From NCBI RefSeq assembly GCF_900215325.1, contig NZ_OCMS01000002.1:992001-1056000 (forward strand): DNA of 64,000 nt, in the 5' to 3' direction. Of the stretch, positions 46,491 through 54,809 are shown one piece after another (positions within the stretch are counted from its first letter, which is position 1; each line of letters begins with the position of its first letter). The notes under the pieces are model-generated. The model worked only from the letters and a program-made list of their open reading frames with translations. It ran no database searches and was not told the DNA's origin. Origin of the DNA: Fibrobacter sp. UWB16. Its GTDB lineage: Bacteria; Fibrobacterota; Fibrobacteria; Fibrobacterales; Fibrobacteraceae. The position numbers were made by a program, and so were the translations under genes.

Positions 46491-47609
46491 TTAGCGTAGG
46501 GAATCACGGACAAAACCTTTTTTAGGCATTCCTTCAAGCACTTTAAATGAAGTCGAACCGATAACAGCCCCATCTTTATATGCTGTTTCTACACGATAAT
46601 CCCCTGTTGGGATATTTTTCTTTTTGGAATAGCTGCGATACCCAGCATCTCGCCCTCCACGAATGACCATTCGACTCGACGAAATCTTATCCGTCAACTT
46701 AAATTTTCCCGTAGAAGGTTCTTTGTAGTACCATCGGAATTCAACAGGGGCCTTGAGCTCTGCCGGGCCATAGACCGACGACATAAAATAAATTTCGTCC
46801 CCTTCATCTTTATGGATAGTCGCCTGACTAAAGCCATTCCGTTGCCAAAAATTGAGCCGATCAGCATCACACGAGTATGTTTCGTTATCAAAGTTCTTGC
46901 AGACAATTTGCTGTTTCAGAACTAGCGGAACAGGCGGAATCCAATTGACGATATAGGCAATAGAAAGCAAGACGCTTATAGCGACAGGAGCAATCAAGAC
47001 TCGCTTATGGCGTTCCGATTTAAACCAAAGTAAATAACAGATTGCAGCAGAAACAAACGTACTTAAAAAGAACCAGAAAGCCCCCATCCCATGAACCAAA
47101 TGCGGAATTAAAAAATTAAAGAACATCGTTCCAAGCAGGCAAAAGAACGCAAGGCTTACGCCAAATTTTTCATATTTCTTTTTCAAGAATTCATTTCCAA
47201 CTAGGAGCGCAACTAGGATTAATACGATGATAAACGCTGCAATAGAACCGGAGCTTTTGAAATAGCAAATGACAAGCGCACTATAAAGGTTACCAAAGCA
47301 AAATTGCACAGCCCAGGTCAATCGATCAATCCAAGACGAATCCCATTCGTGATTCAAGACTCTGCTAAAAAAAGATGATTCTACATCAATTTGATTTTCA
47401 TCTTTGACAACACTTTTTGAGGCAATAAAAAATATCGAAACTAAAGCAAGCAAATAATAGAACGACAAGAAAATCAAATCGCTCCCATAGACCTTACTCC
47501 CGATAGTCATCGAGTCCCAGCTAAATCCACCCAAAAATGCTACAGCCGGGATAAACTTTTCAAGTTTTTGAACTGCGGCTTTTTCCCGCAATCTGTCTAA
47601 AAATTCCAT
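46491..47609 (-). CDS. Polytopic membrane protein with C-terminal DUF2914-like domain
   Basis: 372 residues. Seven hydrophobic segments between about 20 and 235, then a periplasmic region of about 130 residues with paired cysteines (VCKNFDNETYSCDADRLN) and a pattern rich in Trp, Arg and Gly: WYYKEPSTGKFKL, then SSRMVIRGGRDAGYRSYSKKKNIPTGDYRVETAYKDG and FKVLEG. This pattern fits DUF2914. Function unknown. It lies 74 bases upstream of the FKBP_N-thioredoxin gene on the same strand, but no functional link is shown. Confidence 0.7.
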   Translation of the reverse strand: MEFLDRLREKAAVQKLEKFIPAVAFLGGFSWDSMTIGSKVYGSDLIFLSFYYLLALVSIFFIASKSVVKDENQIDVESSFFSRVLNHEWDSSWIDRLTWAVQFCFGNLYSALVICYFKSSGSIAAFIIVLILVALLVGNEFLKKKYEKFGVSLAFFCLLGTMFFNFLIPHLVHGMGAFWFFLSTFVSAAICYLLWFKSERHKRVLIAPVAISVLLSIAYIVNWIPPVPLVLKQQIVCKNFDNETYSCDADRLNFWQRNGFSQATIHKDEGDEIYFMSSVYGPAELKAPVEFRWYYKEPSTGKFKLTDKISSSRMVIRGGRDAGYRSYSKKKNIPTGDYRVETAYKDGAVIGSTSFKVLEGMPKKGFVRDSLR

Positions 47610-47647
47610 GATAGCAAAATAAAAAAAATCCCATAAAGATTAATAAT

Positions 47648-47760
47648 CTTTCGTCTCTCGCCTTTGCACATTCACTTCGTTCATGTGCCAAACGCTAGCC
47701 TCGGCCATAACAATACAAGTATTGTTTCGGCACTCGACTTACGCATTTGTCGTCTATTTT
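47648..47760. repeat. Intergenic palindromic region upstream of proS
   Basis: Contains CTTTCGTCTCTCG (47648-47660), which recurs inverted at 49528-49540 after proS, CACAT...ATGTG around CACTTCGTTC, and the palindrome AACAATACAAGTATTGTT. No ORF. Confidence 0.5.
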
Positions 47761-47799
47761 CTACATTTACGCCGTAAAAAATTTTAAAAGGCAAAAACA

Positions 47800-49494
47800 A
47801 TGAAACTCTCCAAGTACTTTTACGTCACGCTCCGCGAAACGCCGAGCGATGCCACCATGCCCTCCCACATCTTCCTCATGCGCGGCGGCTATATCAAGCC
47901 TGTTTCTACCGGTATCTATTCCATGATGCCGATCGGTTACCGCGTCATCCAGAAGATCGTAAACATCATCCGCGAAGAAATGAACAAGATTGGCGGTATC
48001 GAAGTGGATCTCCCGGTGGTGCAGACCGCTGAACTCTGGAGCGAATCGGGCCGTTACCAGGCTATTGGCGAAGAACTCCTCCGCTTCAAGGATCGCAACA
48101 ACCACAACATGGTGCTCGCCATGACGCACGAAGAAGCCATGACCGACCTCGTGCGCTACGTGCTCAACAGCTACAAGCAGCTGCCGGTGATGCTCTACCA
48201 GTTCAAGACCAAGTACCGTGACGAAGCCCGTGCCCGTGGCGGTCTTATCCGCGTCCGCGAATTCTTGATGAAGGATGCTTACAGTTTCCACACCAGCCAG
48301 GAAGACCTCGACCGTCACTACCAGGAAGAATACGACGCCTACCTCCGCATCTACCGTCGCGTGGGCATTGAACCGGTGGTGGTGCAGAGCGATACGGGTA
48401 TCATGGGCGGCAAGGTCGCTCACGAATTCATGCTGGATACTCCGAACGGCGAAGACTACTTGATCCTTTGCAAGAAGTGCGGCTACCAGGCCAATCGCGA
48501 AATCGCCAAGTTCCAGCGTGTGCCGTTCAAGGGCGACGAAAATGCAGCTCTCGAAAAGGTCGCTACGCCGAACAGCGAAAGCATCGACGAACTCACCAAG
48601 TTCCTGAACGTGCCTGCCGAATCGACCGCCAAGTGCGTGTTCTTCGACTTCGAAGGCAAGCTCATCACGGTTGTGGTTCCGGGCAACCTCGATGTTTCCG
48701 AAATCAAGCTCCACAACCTCTTGAAGGCCAAGGAACTCTATCCGGCTGAAGACAGCCTCATCAAATCTTGCGGCATGGTTCCGGGCTTTGCTTCCCCGAT
48801 TAACGCTCACGACACGCGCATCATTGTCGATGAAGCTATCGCTGATTCCTTCGACCTCGTCACCGGCGCAAACGAAGAAGGCTATCACTTCAAGCATTGC
48901 AACCCGAAGCGCGACTTCCCGAAGTTCGAAGTGGCGGACATCGCAGAAGCTTCCGAAGTTTGCAAGTGCCCCTGCTGCGGCGAACTCCTCACCGAAACTC
49001 GCGGCATCGAAATGGGCAACATCTTCAAGCTCGGCACCAAGTTCTCAGAATCCATGGGCGCCAAGTTCCTCACCGCCGAAAAGACGACCGCTCCGGCCAT
49101 CATGGGCTGCTACGGCATTGGCGTGGGTCGCTTGATGGCATCCGTCGTGGAAAACAGCCACGATGACTTCGGACCGATCTGGCCCAAGTCCATCGCTCCG
49201 TTCCAGGTGGAAATCGTCCCCATCGGCAAGGAAGCCGAACTCATGGAACTCGCTGAAAAGTTCGAAAAGGAACTTGAAGCCGCCGGCATCGACGTGCTCG
49301 TGGACGACCGCGACGAACGTCCGGGCGTGAAGTTCAAGGACGCCGACCTCTGGGGTTCTCCGGTGCGCATCGCCATCGGCAAGAAGGGCCTCGCAAACGG
49401 CGAAGTCGAATGGAAGTTCCGCAACGAAAAGCAGTTCACCATGGTCAAGGTCGAAGACGTCATCGCCAAGGCCAAGGAATACTTCGCAGAATAA
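47800..49494 (+). CDS. proS: Prolyl-tRNA synthetase
   Basis: 564 residues, bacterial form. Class II catalytic core with motif 2 (YRDEARARGGLIRVREFLMKDAYSFH near 133-160) and motif 3 (MGCYGIGVGRLMASVVE near 435). The INS editing domain lies between (about 220-390) and should deacylate Ala-tRNA-Pro. A CKCPCCGELL segment near 385 may bind zinc. The C-terminal anticodon-binding domain has DDRDERPGVKFKDADLWG. Codon use is strongly biased, as expected for high expression. Confidence 0.97.
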   Translation: MKLSKYFYVTLRETPSDATMPSHIFLMRGGYIKPVSTGIYSMMPIGYRVIQKIVNIIREEMNKIGGIEVDLPVVQTAELWSESGRYQAIGEELLRFKDRNNHNMVLAMTHEEAMTDLVRYVLNSYKQLPVMLYQFKTKYRDEARARGGLIRVREFLMKDAYSFHTSQEDLDRHYQEEYDAYLRIYRRVGIEPVVVQSDTGIMGGKVAHEFMLDTPNGEDYLILCKKCGYQANREIAKFQRVPFKGDENAALEKVATPNSESIDELTKFLNVPAESTAKCVFFDFEGKLITVVVPGNLDVSEIKLHNLLKAKELYPAEDSLIKSCGMVPGFASPINAHDTRIIVDEAIADSFDLVTGANEEGYHFKHCNPKRDFPKFEVADIAEASEVCKCPCCGELLTETRGIEMGNIFKLGTKFSESMGAKFLTAEKTTAPAIMGCYGIGVGRLMASVVENSHDDFGPIWPKSIAPFQVEIVPIGKEAELMELAEKFEKELEAAGIDVLVDDRDERPGVKFKDADLWGSPVRIAIGKKGLANGEVEWKFRNEKQFTMVKVEDVIAKAKEYFAE

Positions 49495-49504
49495 GACGAA
49501 AGAA

Positions 49505-49576
49505 CGCCCGCATTAGCGGGCTACAGACGAGAGACGAAAGCGTGTACAGATGTCATGCCGCACTCTGTTGCGGCAT
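49505..49576. repeat. Hairpin repeats after proS
   Basis: GCCCGC ATTA GCGGGC (49505-49520) may act as terminator; the inverted copy CGAGAGACGAAAG lies at 49528-49540, and the GTCAT-flanked hairpin ATGCCGCA / TGCGGCAT at 49555-49576. Confidence 0.6.
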
Positions 49577-49605
49577 CGCCATTTCAACACAGACTTTTAA
49601 ATTGC

Positions 49606-49633
49606 AAGCCTGCCATCGTGGCAGGCTTTTTTC
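49606..49633 (+). terminator. proS downstream terminator
   Basis: Stem AAGCCTGCCA / TGGCAGGCTT with a three-base loop and a T-run. Confidence 0.88.
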
Positions 49634-49680
49634 TTTGCTCTATTGTCCCACCCCTGTAAAATTGATTATCTTATAAACGT

Positions 49681-50973
49681 ATGATGAACTCGATTGACTG
49701 GTCTGTGGGTTGGTGCTATGTCTGCACCGTACTCTTGCTATTATTAATTGTCACCATTTTGCTGTTGCTCGACTACTGGAAAAGGCAAAAGCTTTATACG
49801 CTTTTCGCGGGCAACCTCGGTGAGTTCATCGTCGTACTTTCCGACAAGTTTGAATTTATCAGTTCTCTGCCGCAGTTCATGTCGGACCCGCTCTTTGACA
49901 ACTTGAGCAAGGACCGCTTGTTCCGAGACATTCTTCCGCCAAAGGACTGGGCTCGCCTTAAGCTTTACTTCGATGACATTGACAAGCACCCTGAAATGCC
50001 GTTTATGTTCTCGTACAAGCGCGATGATGGTACTACGCTCTGGTTTGAAATGCGATGCCAGCACCAGCGTCTTTCGATGGACGAATCTCGTTATATCTGC
50101 TTGATTAAGAATATTTCGAACACCGTCGAAAACCAGCACCGCCTAGACGAAGCCGAAACAAAGCTCAAGTCCTTGCTCCGCAATACCGGCGATTTCCTGT
50201 GGAAATTCGATTTCGAAAGCCGACAGCTCTTTTTGCTCACACCGATGATGGACGATGACTACCGCGACGTTCCTCGCTCTGGCGGCGTTGTCGATATCGA
50301 ATCGCTCATGCCAGAAGACGATTTCAAGTTGCTTGAACGCGTGATGAACGAATGCATGATGAAGGCCGGTGGCGAAGCCGCTTATGATGACAAAGGGCAC
50401 TTGCTCGATGAACAAAGCCAGCTCAACCGCCTCGCCAATGAAAACGCCCGCTTCGGCACGCTCAAGATTCGTTGCTGGAACAGTGAAAAGAACCTCGTGT
50501 GGTACGACTTCCGTGGCCACCTCGCCCCCGATGATGAAGACCGCATTGTGATGATGGGGTCTGCCCGCCGTGTTGAAACATCCCCAGAAATTCCGTTCCT
50601 CATGAAAAGCGGCGTCGAGGAATCTTTGATAAATTCACTTTTCAACTTCCCAAACATCGGTATTTTCTGGGTCGACCGCAACTTCACCATTCTCGGCTGC
50701 AACAACGCGTTCGCCACAGATTCTGGCTTTGCCAAAACGGACGAAGTCGTCAATCAATCTTTGAAAGACGTCATCTCCGTCAAGTACCTTCCCTATTACG
50801 ATTCCATGATCAGGGACGTATTCGATAACGGCTCGCCCAAAAGCTGGAAGGGTAAATTTGATGATAGCAATCTAATTTGTACCATCAACGTGGTTCCCAT
50901 GCTTAAATCGCTTCTCAAATCCGGTTATACCGTAAGTCGTGTACTTTGCGTTTATATGCGAATTTCAGGATAA
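49681..50973 (+). CDS. Membrane-anchored PAS-domain protein without an output domain
   Basis: 430 residues. One transmembrane helix (about 11-31) with a short N-terminus, then three regions that resemble PAS domains: about 45-155 (ending RYICLIKNISNTVENQHRLDEAE, a PAS-PAC exit), about 165-300 and about 310-428. The last has NIGIFWVDRNFTILGCNNAF. The protein ends shortly after the third, so no kinase, cyclase or methyl-accepting part is present. It may sense a signal and act by binding a partner, or be an incomplete histidine kinase. Intergenic repeats, not a kinase remnant, follow. Confidence 0.7.
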   Translation: MMNSIDWSVGWCYVCTVLLLLLIVTILLLLDYWKRQKLYTLFAGNLGEFIVVLSDKFEFISSLPQFMSDPLFDNLSKDRLFRDILPPKDWARLKLYFDDIDKHPEMPFMFSYKRDDGTTLWFEMRCQHQRLSMDESRYICLIKNISNTVENQHRLDEAETKLKSLLRNTGDFLWKFDFESRQLFLLTPMMDDDYRDVPRSGGVVDIESLMPEDDFKLLERVMNECMMKAGGEAAYDDKGHLLDEQSQLNRLANENARFGTLKIRCWNSEKNLVWYDFRGHLAPDDEDRIVMMGSARRVETSPEIPFLMKSGVEESLINSLFNFPNIGIFWVDRNFTILGCNNAFATDSGFAKTDEVVNQSLKDVISVKYLPYYDSMIRDVFDNGSPKSWKGKFDDSNLICTINVVPMLKSLLKSGYTVSRVLCVYMRISG

Positions 50974-51316
50974 AACGCCTTTAAGTATAAATTCAAAATT
51001 CCATTGCGAACACAACGGGAATTTTTGTATAAAAAACACCAGCCTCGTAAGAGACTGGCGCTTTTGAAATGTTCAAGATTCTCCGAGAAGGAGGAGCCCG
51101 CTCGATGGCGGGCATGACATCCTCATTCAAGAAATACAGAGAGCAAAAAAAGTCTGCCTCGTTTGAAGCAGACCTAACATTTCGAATTTGGATTAGAACG
51201 AATCTTCTCATTCAAGAAACACAGAGAGCCTAGCGAGAGCAGGAAAGATCGCCCGTAGCGTAGTTTCCTACGTGAGGGCGAGATTGACGAACTATCGCGA
51301 CGGCTATATGTGTTTC
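50974..51316. repeat. Intergenic region of terminators and repeats between the PAS and GH94 genes
   Basis: No gene. Terminator hairpins for both strands at 51029-51060; GCCCGC / GCGGGC hairpin with ATGAC at 51096-51118; direct repeat CTCATTCAAGAAAYACAGAG at 51123-51142 and 51207-51226. Confidence 0.6.
51147..51174 (-). terminator. Candidate terminator of the GH94 gene
   Basis: Minus strand stem GTCTGC / GCAGAC followed by seven T. Confidence 0.7.
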
Positions 51317-53845
51317 TTAACCCAAAGTGACTTCGACCTTGTGCACACCCTTCGTAAAGATCGGAGCGACGTTGGAATCGATTTCCTGACCGTCAACAAC
51401 CATCTTTGCAACGCCCTTGCAGACGTGATCCGGGTTCTTCACCGTGATCTGGTAAGTAGCACCGCGGAACTTACGGGTAGCTTCGAAGCCAGCCCATGCG
51501 CTCGGGATGCAAGGATCGACAACGAGACCGTTGAAGCTTGCGCGGATACCGAGGATGAACTGCGTTGCTGCCTGGTAAGTCCAAGTAGAAGTACCGGAGA
51601 GCCATGCGTTACGGCCCATACCGAACTGCTTGTGTTCGTCACCGAGGATGTTCTGCGGATAGCAGTACGGTTCAGATTCGAACACGTCAAGGATGCCATT
51701 CTTGGAAGCCGGGTTGATCTGGTTATAATACTGGAATGCGTTGTCGCCACGGCCGAGGATCGTTTCGGCAATCATCACCCACGGGTTCGTGTGGAGGAAG
51801 ATACCGCCGTTTTCCTTTGCTCCAGGAGGATAGGTGGAGATGCCACCGACAGCCGGTTCAAAGCCACGGTAACCCGGAGTAGAGCTCTTCACACCGTACT
51901 TGGTGTTGAGAAGCTTGTTCAAGCTGTCCATGCCCTGCACTGCGCGGTCGCCGAAAGCGATGCCAGCGATGACCGGCCAGGACTGGCCGTTGCAGTAAAT
52001 CTTGCCGTACTTGGCAGAGGAAACACCGTAGCCGTTGCCGTCCTTGTCGAACCAACGAGTCCACCACTTGCCGTCCCAAGCGCTGTCGTTGAATGCCTTC
52101 TTGACATCTTCGTACCAGCCCTTGTACATTTCAACGGCTTCCTTGTCGCCGAGAGCTTCTTCAATGCCCATCATTTCGAGCAATGCCTTAGCGTACAAAG
52201 CAGTGTTGAACGTAGATTCTGCACCGAGCGGGAGGTTCATGCAGTCGTTCCAGTCGGCAAAGCCGAGGAGCGGGAGGTTGTGCTGACCGAGGTGTTCGCG
52301 AGTGAACTTGAGAGCGCGCTTCAAGTGTTCGAGAACAGTGCCCTTCGGACGTTCAGCATGCTTCTTGCCTGCAACGTAGAACGGAATTTCTTCGTTGAGG
52401 AGGTCCATCTTGCCGGTTTCCTTGAGGTAGGTAGCGACAGTGAGGACGATCCAGAGGTGGTCATCGCCGTACCAGTCAGCGTATGCCGGATTGCCGTTAG
52501 CGTCGAGAACGCCAGCCTTTTCGCGGGAGTCACCGGCGTTAGCTTCGTTACCCGTGTCTTCAGCAAGGGCGAGCGGAGCGTACTGGTGCATAGCGTTACC
52601 TTCCGGACGCTGCACGGAGATGAGGTTCTTGGTGAGAACGAGAGCTTCTTCAGGCATGTGGCTCATGACGCCCATGAGGTCCTGAGTAGAGTCACGGTAA
52701 CCGATACCGCGGCTGGTGCCGTAGCCCAACTGATAGAGGGACAAGTAGCGGCTCCAGTTCTTGGTGGTGTGGCACTGACGCGGGTTGTGCACATTCACCA
52801 TCGTGTTAAAAGATGCATCCGGGGTCTTGACCTGGATCGTGGAGAGGTAGTTTTCCCAGAACTTTGCGAGTTCTTCGAAAGCCTTGTCCACGTTCTTGAG
52901 ATCGCGGTACTTCTTGATAGCCTTGGCTGCAACCTTGAGGCTCTGTTCCTGACCGAGCTGGGTGCAGGTACGGAAAGTCTTCTTGGCAGCGATCTTGCCA
53001 GCGTGGATCATGAGAGCGGCAATGTTGTCGCCACGGTCGCATTCGCTGTTAGCAAGTTCCTTGTTCTGGAGGCTGAGCGGATTTGCCCAGGAACCCATTT
53101 CGTTCTGGCCGAGGAATACGCGGCGGTCACCATCGAAGGAACCAACCTTGCAGTCAGCAGTAACGTAGTTCACGGCGTAGTCACGCTTCATGTAAGCGTA
53201 CTGTTCCAAAACAACGTGGCCGTCCTTTTCCCAGTGGCCCTTGAGGGTCATGGTCTGCGGAACCCAGTCGGCGTTCGTGAGCTGCTTTTCAGCTTCGAAG
53301 TGGCTGAATTCATAAACCGGGATGATGTCCACTTCCTTAGAACCACCGGCGATGTTCGTCACCTGGATGTCCTGGAGGAGAGTGTTGGAGCCCGTCGGGA
53401 CAAAAATCGTCACCTGAACGCGGAGGCCGTAAACTTCGGCAATCCAGCGCATGTAGGAAAGACCCACGTGGCATTCCCACTTGTCGAGCTTGACGAGAGT
53501 CGGAACGTAGAACGGGGAGAAAATCTTGTAGCTCTTGCCATCCTTGATACGGATGTAGATAGTGCTGGCCTTGAAGTCAGAGCACGGCATCTGTGCAATG
53601 TACTTGGTGATACGGTTGAGAGCCGGGTCGCCTTTGCAAACGAGAGTGCCGCCGGTCGTATCGACGATACCGCCGAAGTTGAGTGTACCGACGTAGTTGC
53701 ACCACTTGATCGGGGTTGCCGGGGTGGTGAGCACGTATTCTTTTGCAGCGTCATCAAAGTAGCCATACTTCGGGGCAGCGACCTTAGCGGTCTTCTTTGC
53801 CGGGGCCTTCTTTGCAGCGCTCTTCTTCACTGTTTTTGTAGCCAT
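51317..53845 (-). CDS. GH94 phosphorylase, cellobiose phosphorylase type, with basic N-terminal tail
   Basis: 842 residues. The body from about residue 25 is a GH94 phosphorylase: YGYFDDAAKEYVLTTPATPIKWCNYVG start, N-terminal beta-sandwich, then the (alpha/alpha)6 barrel with GYRDSTQDLMG and the catalytic Asp534 in GFADWNDCMN. The enzyme cleaves cellobiose with phosphate to glucose 1-phosphate and glucose in the cytoplasm. No signal peptide. The N-terminus is an unusual Lys/Ala repeat (KKSAAKKAPAKK) resembling histone H1 tails. Cellobiose is the likely substrate; cellodextrin or another disaccharide cannot be excluded. The 866-codon ORF on the opposite strand is a shadow. Confidence 0.93.
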   Translation of the reverse strand: MATKTVKKSAAKKAPAKKTAKVAAPKYGYFDDAAKEYVLTTPATPIKWCNYVGTLNFGGIVDTTGGTLVCKGDPALNRITKYIAQMPCSDFKASTIYIRIKDGKSYKIFSPFYVPTLVKLDKWECHVGLSYMRWIAEVYGLRVQVTIFVPTGSNTLLQDIQVTNIAGGSKEVDIIPVYEFSHFEAEKQLTNADWVPQTMTLKGHWEKDGHVVLEQYAYMKRDYAVNYVTADCKVGSFDGDRRVFLGQNEMGSWANPLSLQNKELANSECDRGDNIAALMIHAGKIAAKKTFRTCTQLGQEQSLKVAAKAIKKYRDLKNVDKAFEELAKFWENYLSTIQVKTPDASFNTMVNVHNPRQCHTTKNWSRYLSLYQLGYGTSRGIGYRDSTQDLMGVMSHMPEEALVLTKNLISVQRPEGNAMHQYAPLALAEDTGNEANAGDSREKAGVLDANGNPAYADWYGDDHLWIVLTVATYLKETGKMDLLNEEIPFYVAGKKHAERPKGTVLEHLKRALKFTREHLGQHNLPLLGFADWNDCMNLPLGAESTFNTALYAKALLEMMGIEEALGDKEAVEMYKGWYEDVKKAFNDSAWDGKWWTRWFDKDGNGYGVSSAKYGKIYCNGQSWPVIAGIAFGDRAVQGMDSLNKLLNTKYGVKSSTPGYRGFEPAVGGISTYPPGAKENGGIFLHTNPWVMIAETILGRGDNAFQYYNQINPASKNGILDVFESEPYCYPQNILGDEHKQFGMGRNAWLSGTSTWTYQAATQFILGIRASFNGLVVDPCIPSAWAGFEATRKFRGATYQITVKNPDHVCKGVAKMVVDGQEIDSNVAPIFTKGVHKVEVTLG

Positions 53846-53887
53846 TGTATCTCCGTTAGAGAGGGGGGTTAGTTAAAATCGTAAGTA

Positions 53888-54058
53888 GGAATTTGGAATC
53901 CAAAATTGCGAATCAGGGATTCGAAGTTCTGGATTCGGAAATATCCTTTAAACTTTTGCGGGGTAAATATAGTTTTTTATTTCGTCATTCTGAGCGAAGC
54001 GAAGAATCCAGTCAAAGAATGCACTGGATCCTTCCACCTACGGTGTCAGGATGACGAG
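53888..54058. repeat. Intergenic repeats between GH94 and the PadR gene
   Basis: GAATTC/GGAATTTGGAATCC-type string at 53888-53940; TGAGCGAAG-type repeat at 53982-54010 with an inverted GGATCCTTCC...GTCAGGATGACG partner ending 54058. Confidence 0.55.
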
Positions 54059-54072
54059 TTTTCGTCTAAACT

Positions 54073-54669
54073 CTACTCATCAAACTTTTCGAAATCGCGG
54101 TTACCGAAATTGATATAGAAGTATCCACCGAGTTTCTTGCTACGGACCGGGTCGCGCAAAATGCCGATGGCAGCACGCACGTACTTGAGTTCCACAAGAA
54201 TGTGGTCACGGCTCATGCAGTTGAGGAACGGTCCTTCGGGGTAAAGCGTCGGGCGCGGTTCTTCGGCAATCATCTTTTCAAGATTTTCGATTTCCTGAAC
54301 CAGTCTACGTTCATGCACTTCGAGCGTACGGATAACTTCCTTGTTGTCGGCACCGTAGAGGAAAGCAAAACCAAGCGTACGCGGATCGTCATTGAAACCA
54401 GTCAAATGCTTCAGGACCTCTTTGCGGAGAACGTCCTTACCCTTGTCCGTGATGTTGAACACCATGCGTTCCGGGCGGTTTCCGTCGCGTTCGGAATGAC
54501 CGACAATGCATTCATTCTTTTCGAGCGTTATCAGTCTATTATAAACGGTCGAAGTGCTAATCTTAGCCCAGCGGTCAAGTTCACGGTCACGAATCTCCGT
54601 GATGATATCGTACCCACTGCGTTCGTGTTCCAAAATAAGGCCGAGCAATACTAGATCGTAACGATTCAT
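54073..54669 (-). CDS. PadR-family transcriptional regulator
   Basis: 198 residues. Winged helix at 1-90: MNRYDLVLLGLILEHERSGYDIITEIRDRELDRWAKISTSTVYNRLITLEKNECI, with the typical Y-G-Y-D/I and S-TVY-L elements, then a C-terminal helical dimerisation domain with VHERRLVQEIENLEKMI. PadR proteins usually repress detoxification or transport genes and their own promoter. A perfect 17-bp palindrome (54693-54709) lies 24 bases upstream of its start and is a likely operator. The ligand and other targets are unknown. Confidence 0.88.
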   Translation of the reverse strand: MNRYDLVLLGLILEHERSGYDIITEIRDRELDRWAKISTSTVYNRLITLEKNECIVGHSERDGNRPERMVFNITDKGKDVLRKEVLKHLTGFNDDPRTLGFAFLYGADNKEVIRTLEVHERRLVQEIENLEKMIAEEPRPTLYPEGPFLNCMSRDHILVELKYVRAAIGILRDPVRSKKLGGYFYINFGNRDFEKFDE

Positions 54670-54692
54670 TTATATTCCTTGATTTTGCTACT

Positions 54693-54709
54693 ATTCCAAG
54701 TTGGAATAA
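54693..54709. promoter_or_regulatory. Palindromic operator upstream of the PadR gene
   Basis: TATTCCAA-G-TTGGAATA, perfect 8-bp arms. It lies between the divergent PadR and histidine kinase genes and could regulate either. Confidence 0.6.
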
Positions 54710-54809
54710 TTGACTTAACAGAAAACTACATTATTTTTGCAAAAAAAATTAACCATCCCAAAAAAATCCGAAAAAAAATGATTTACATCGAGATTTAGTT
54801 ATATTTCTA

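Noticed and set aside
47690-47760. Sigma-54 promoter upstream of proS (CGGCAC...TTACGC)
   Set aside because: The GG and GC are 12 bases apart, not 10, so the match fails.
51272-53872. 866-codon plus-strand ORF opposite the GH94 gene
   Set aside because: Same shadow effect; the GH94 reading on the minus strand has clear family motifs throughout.
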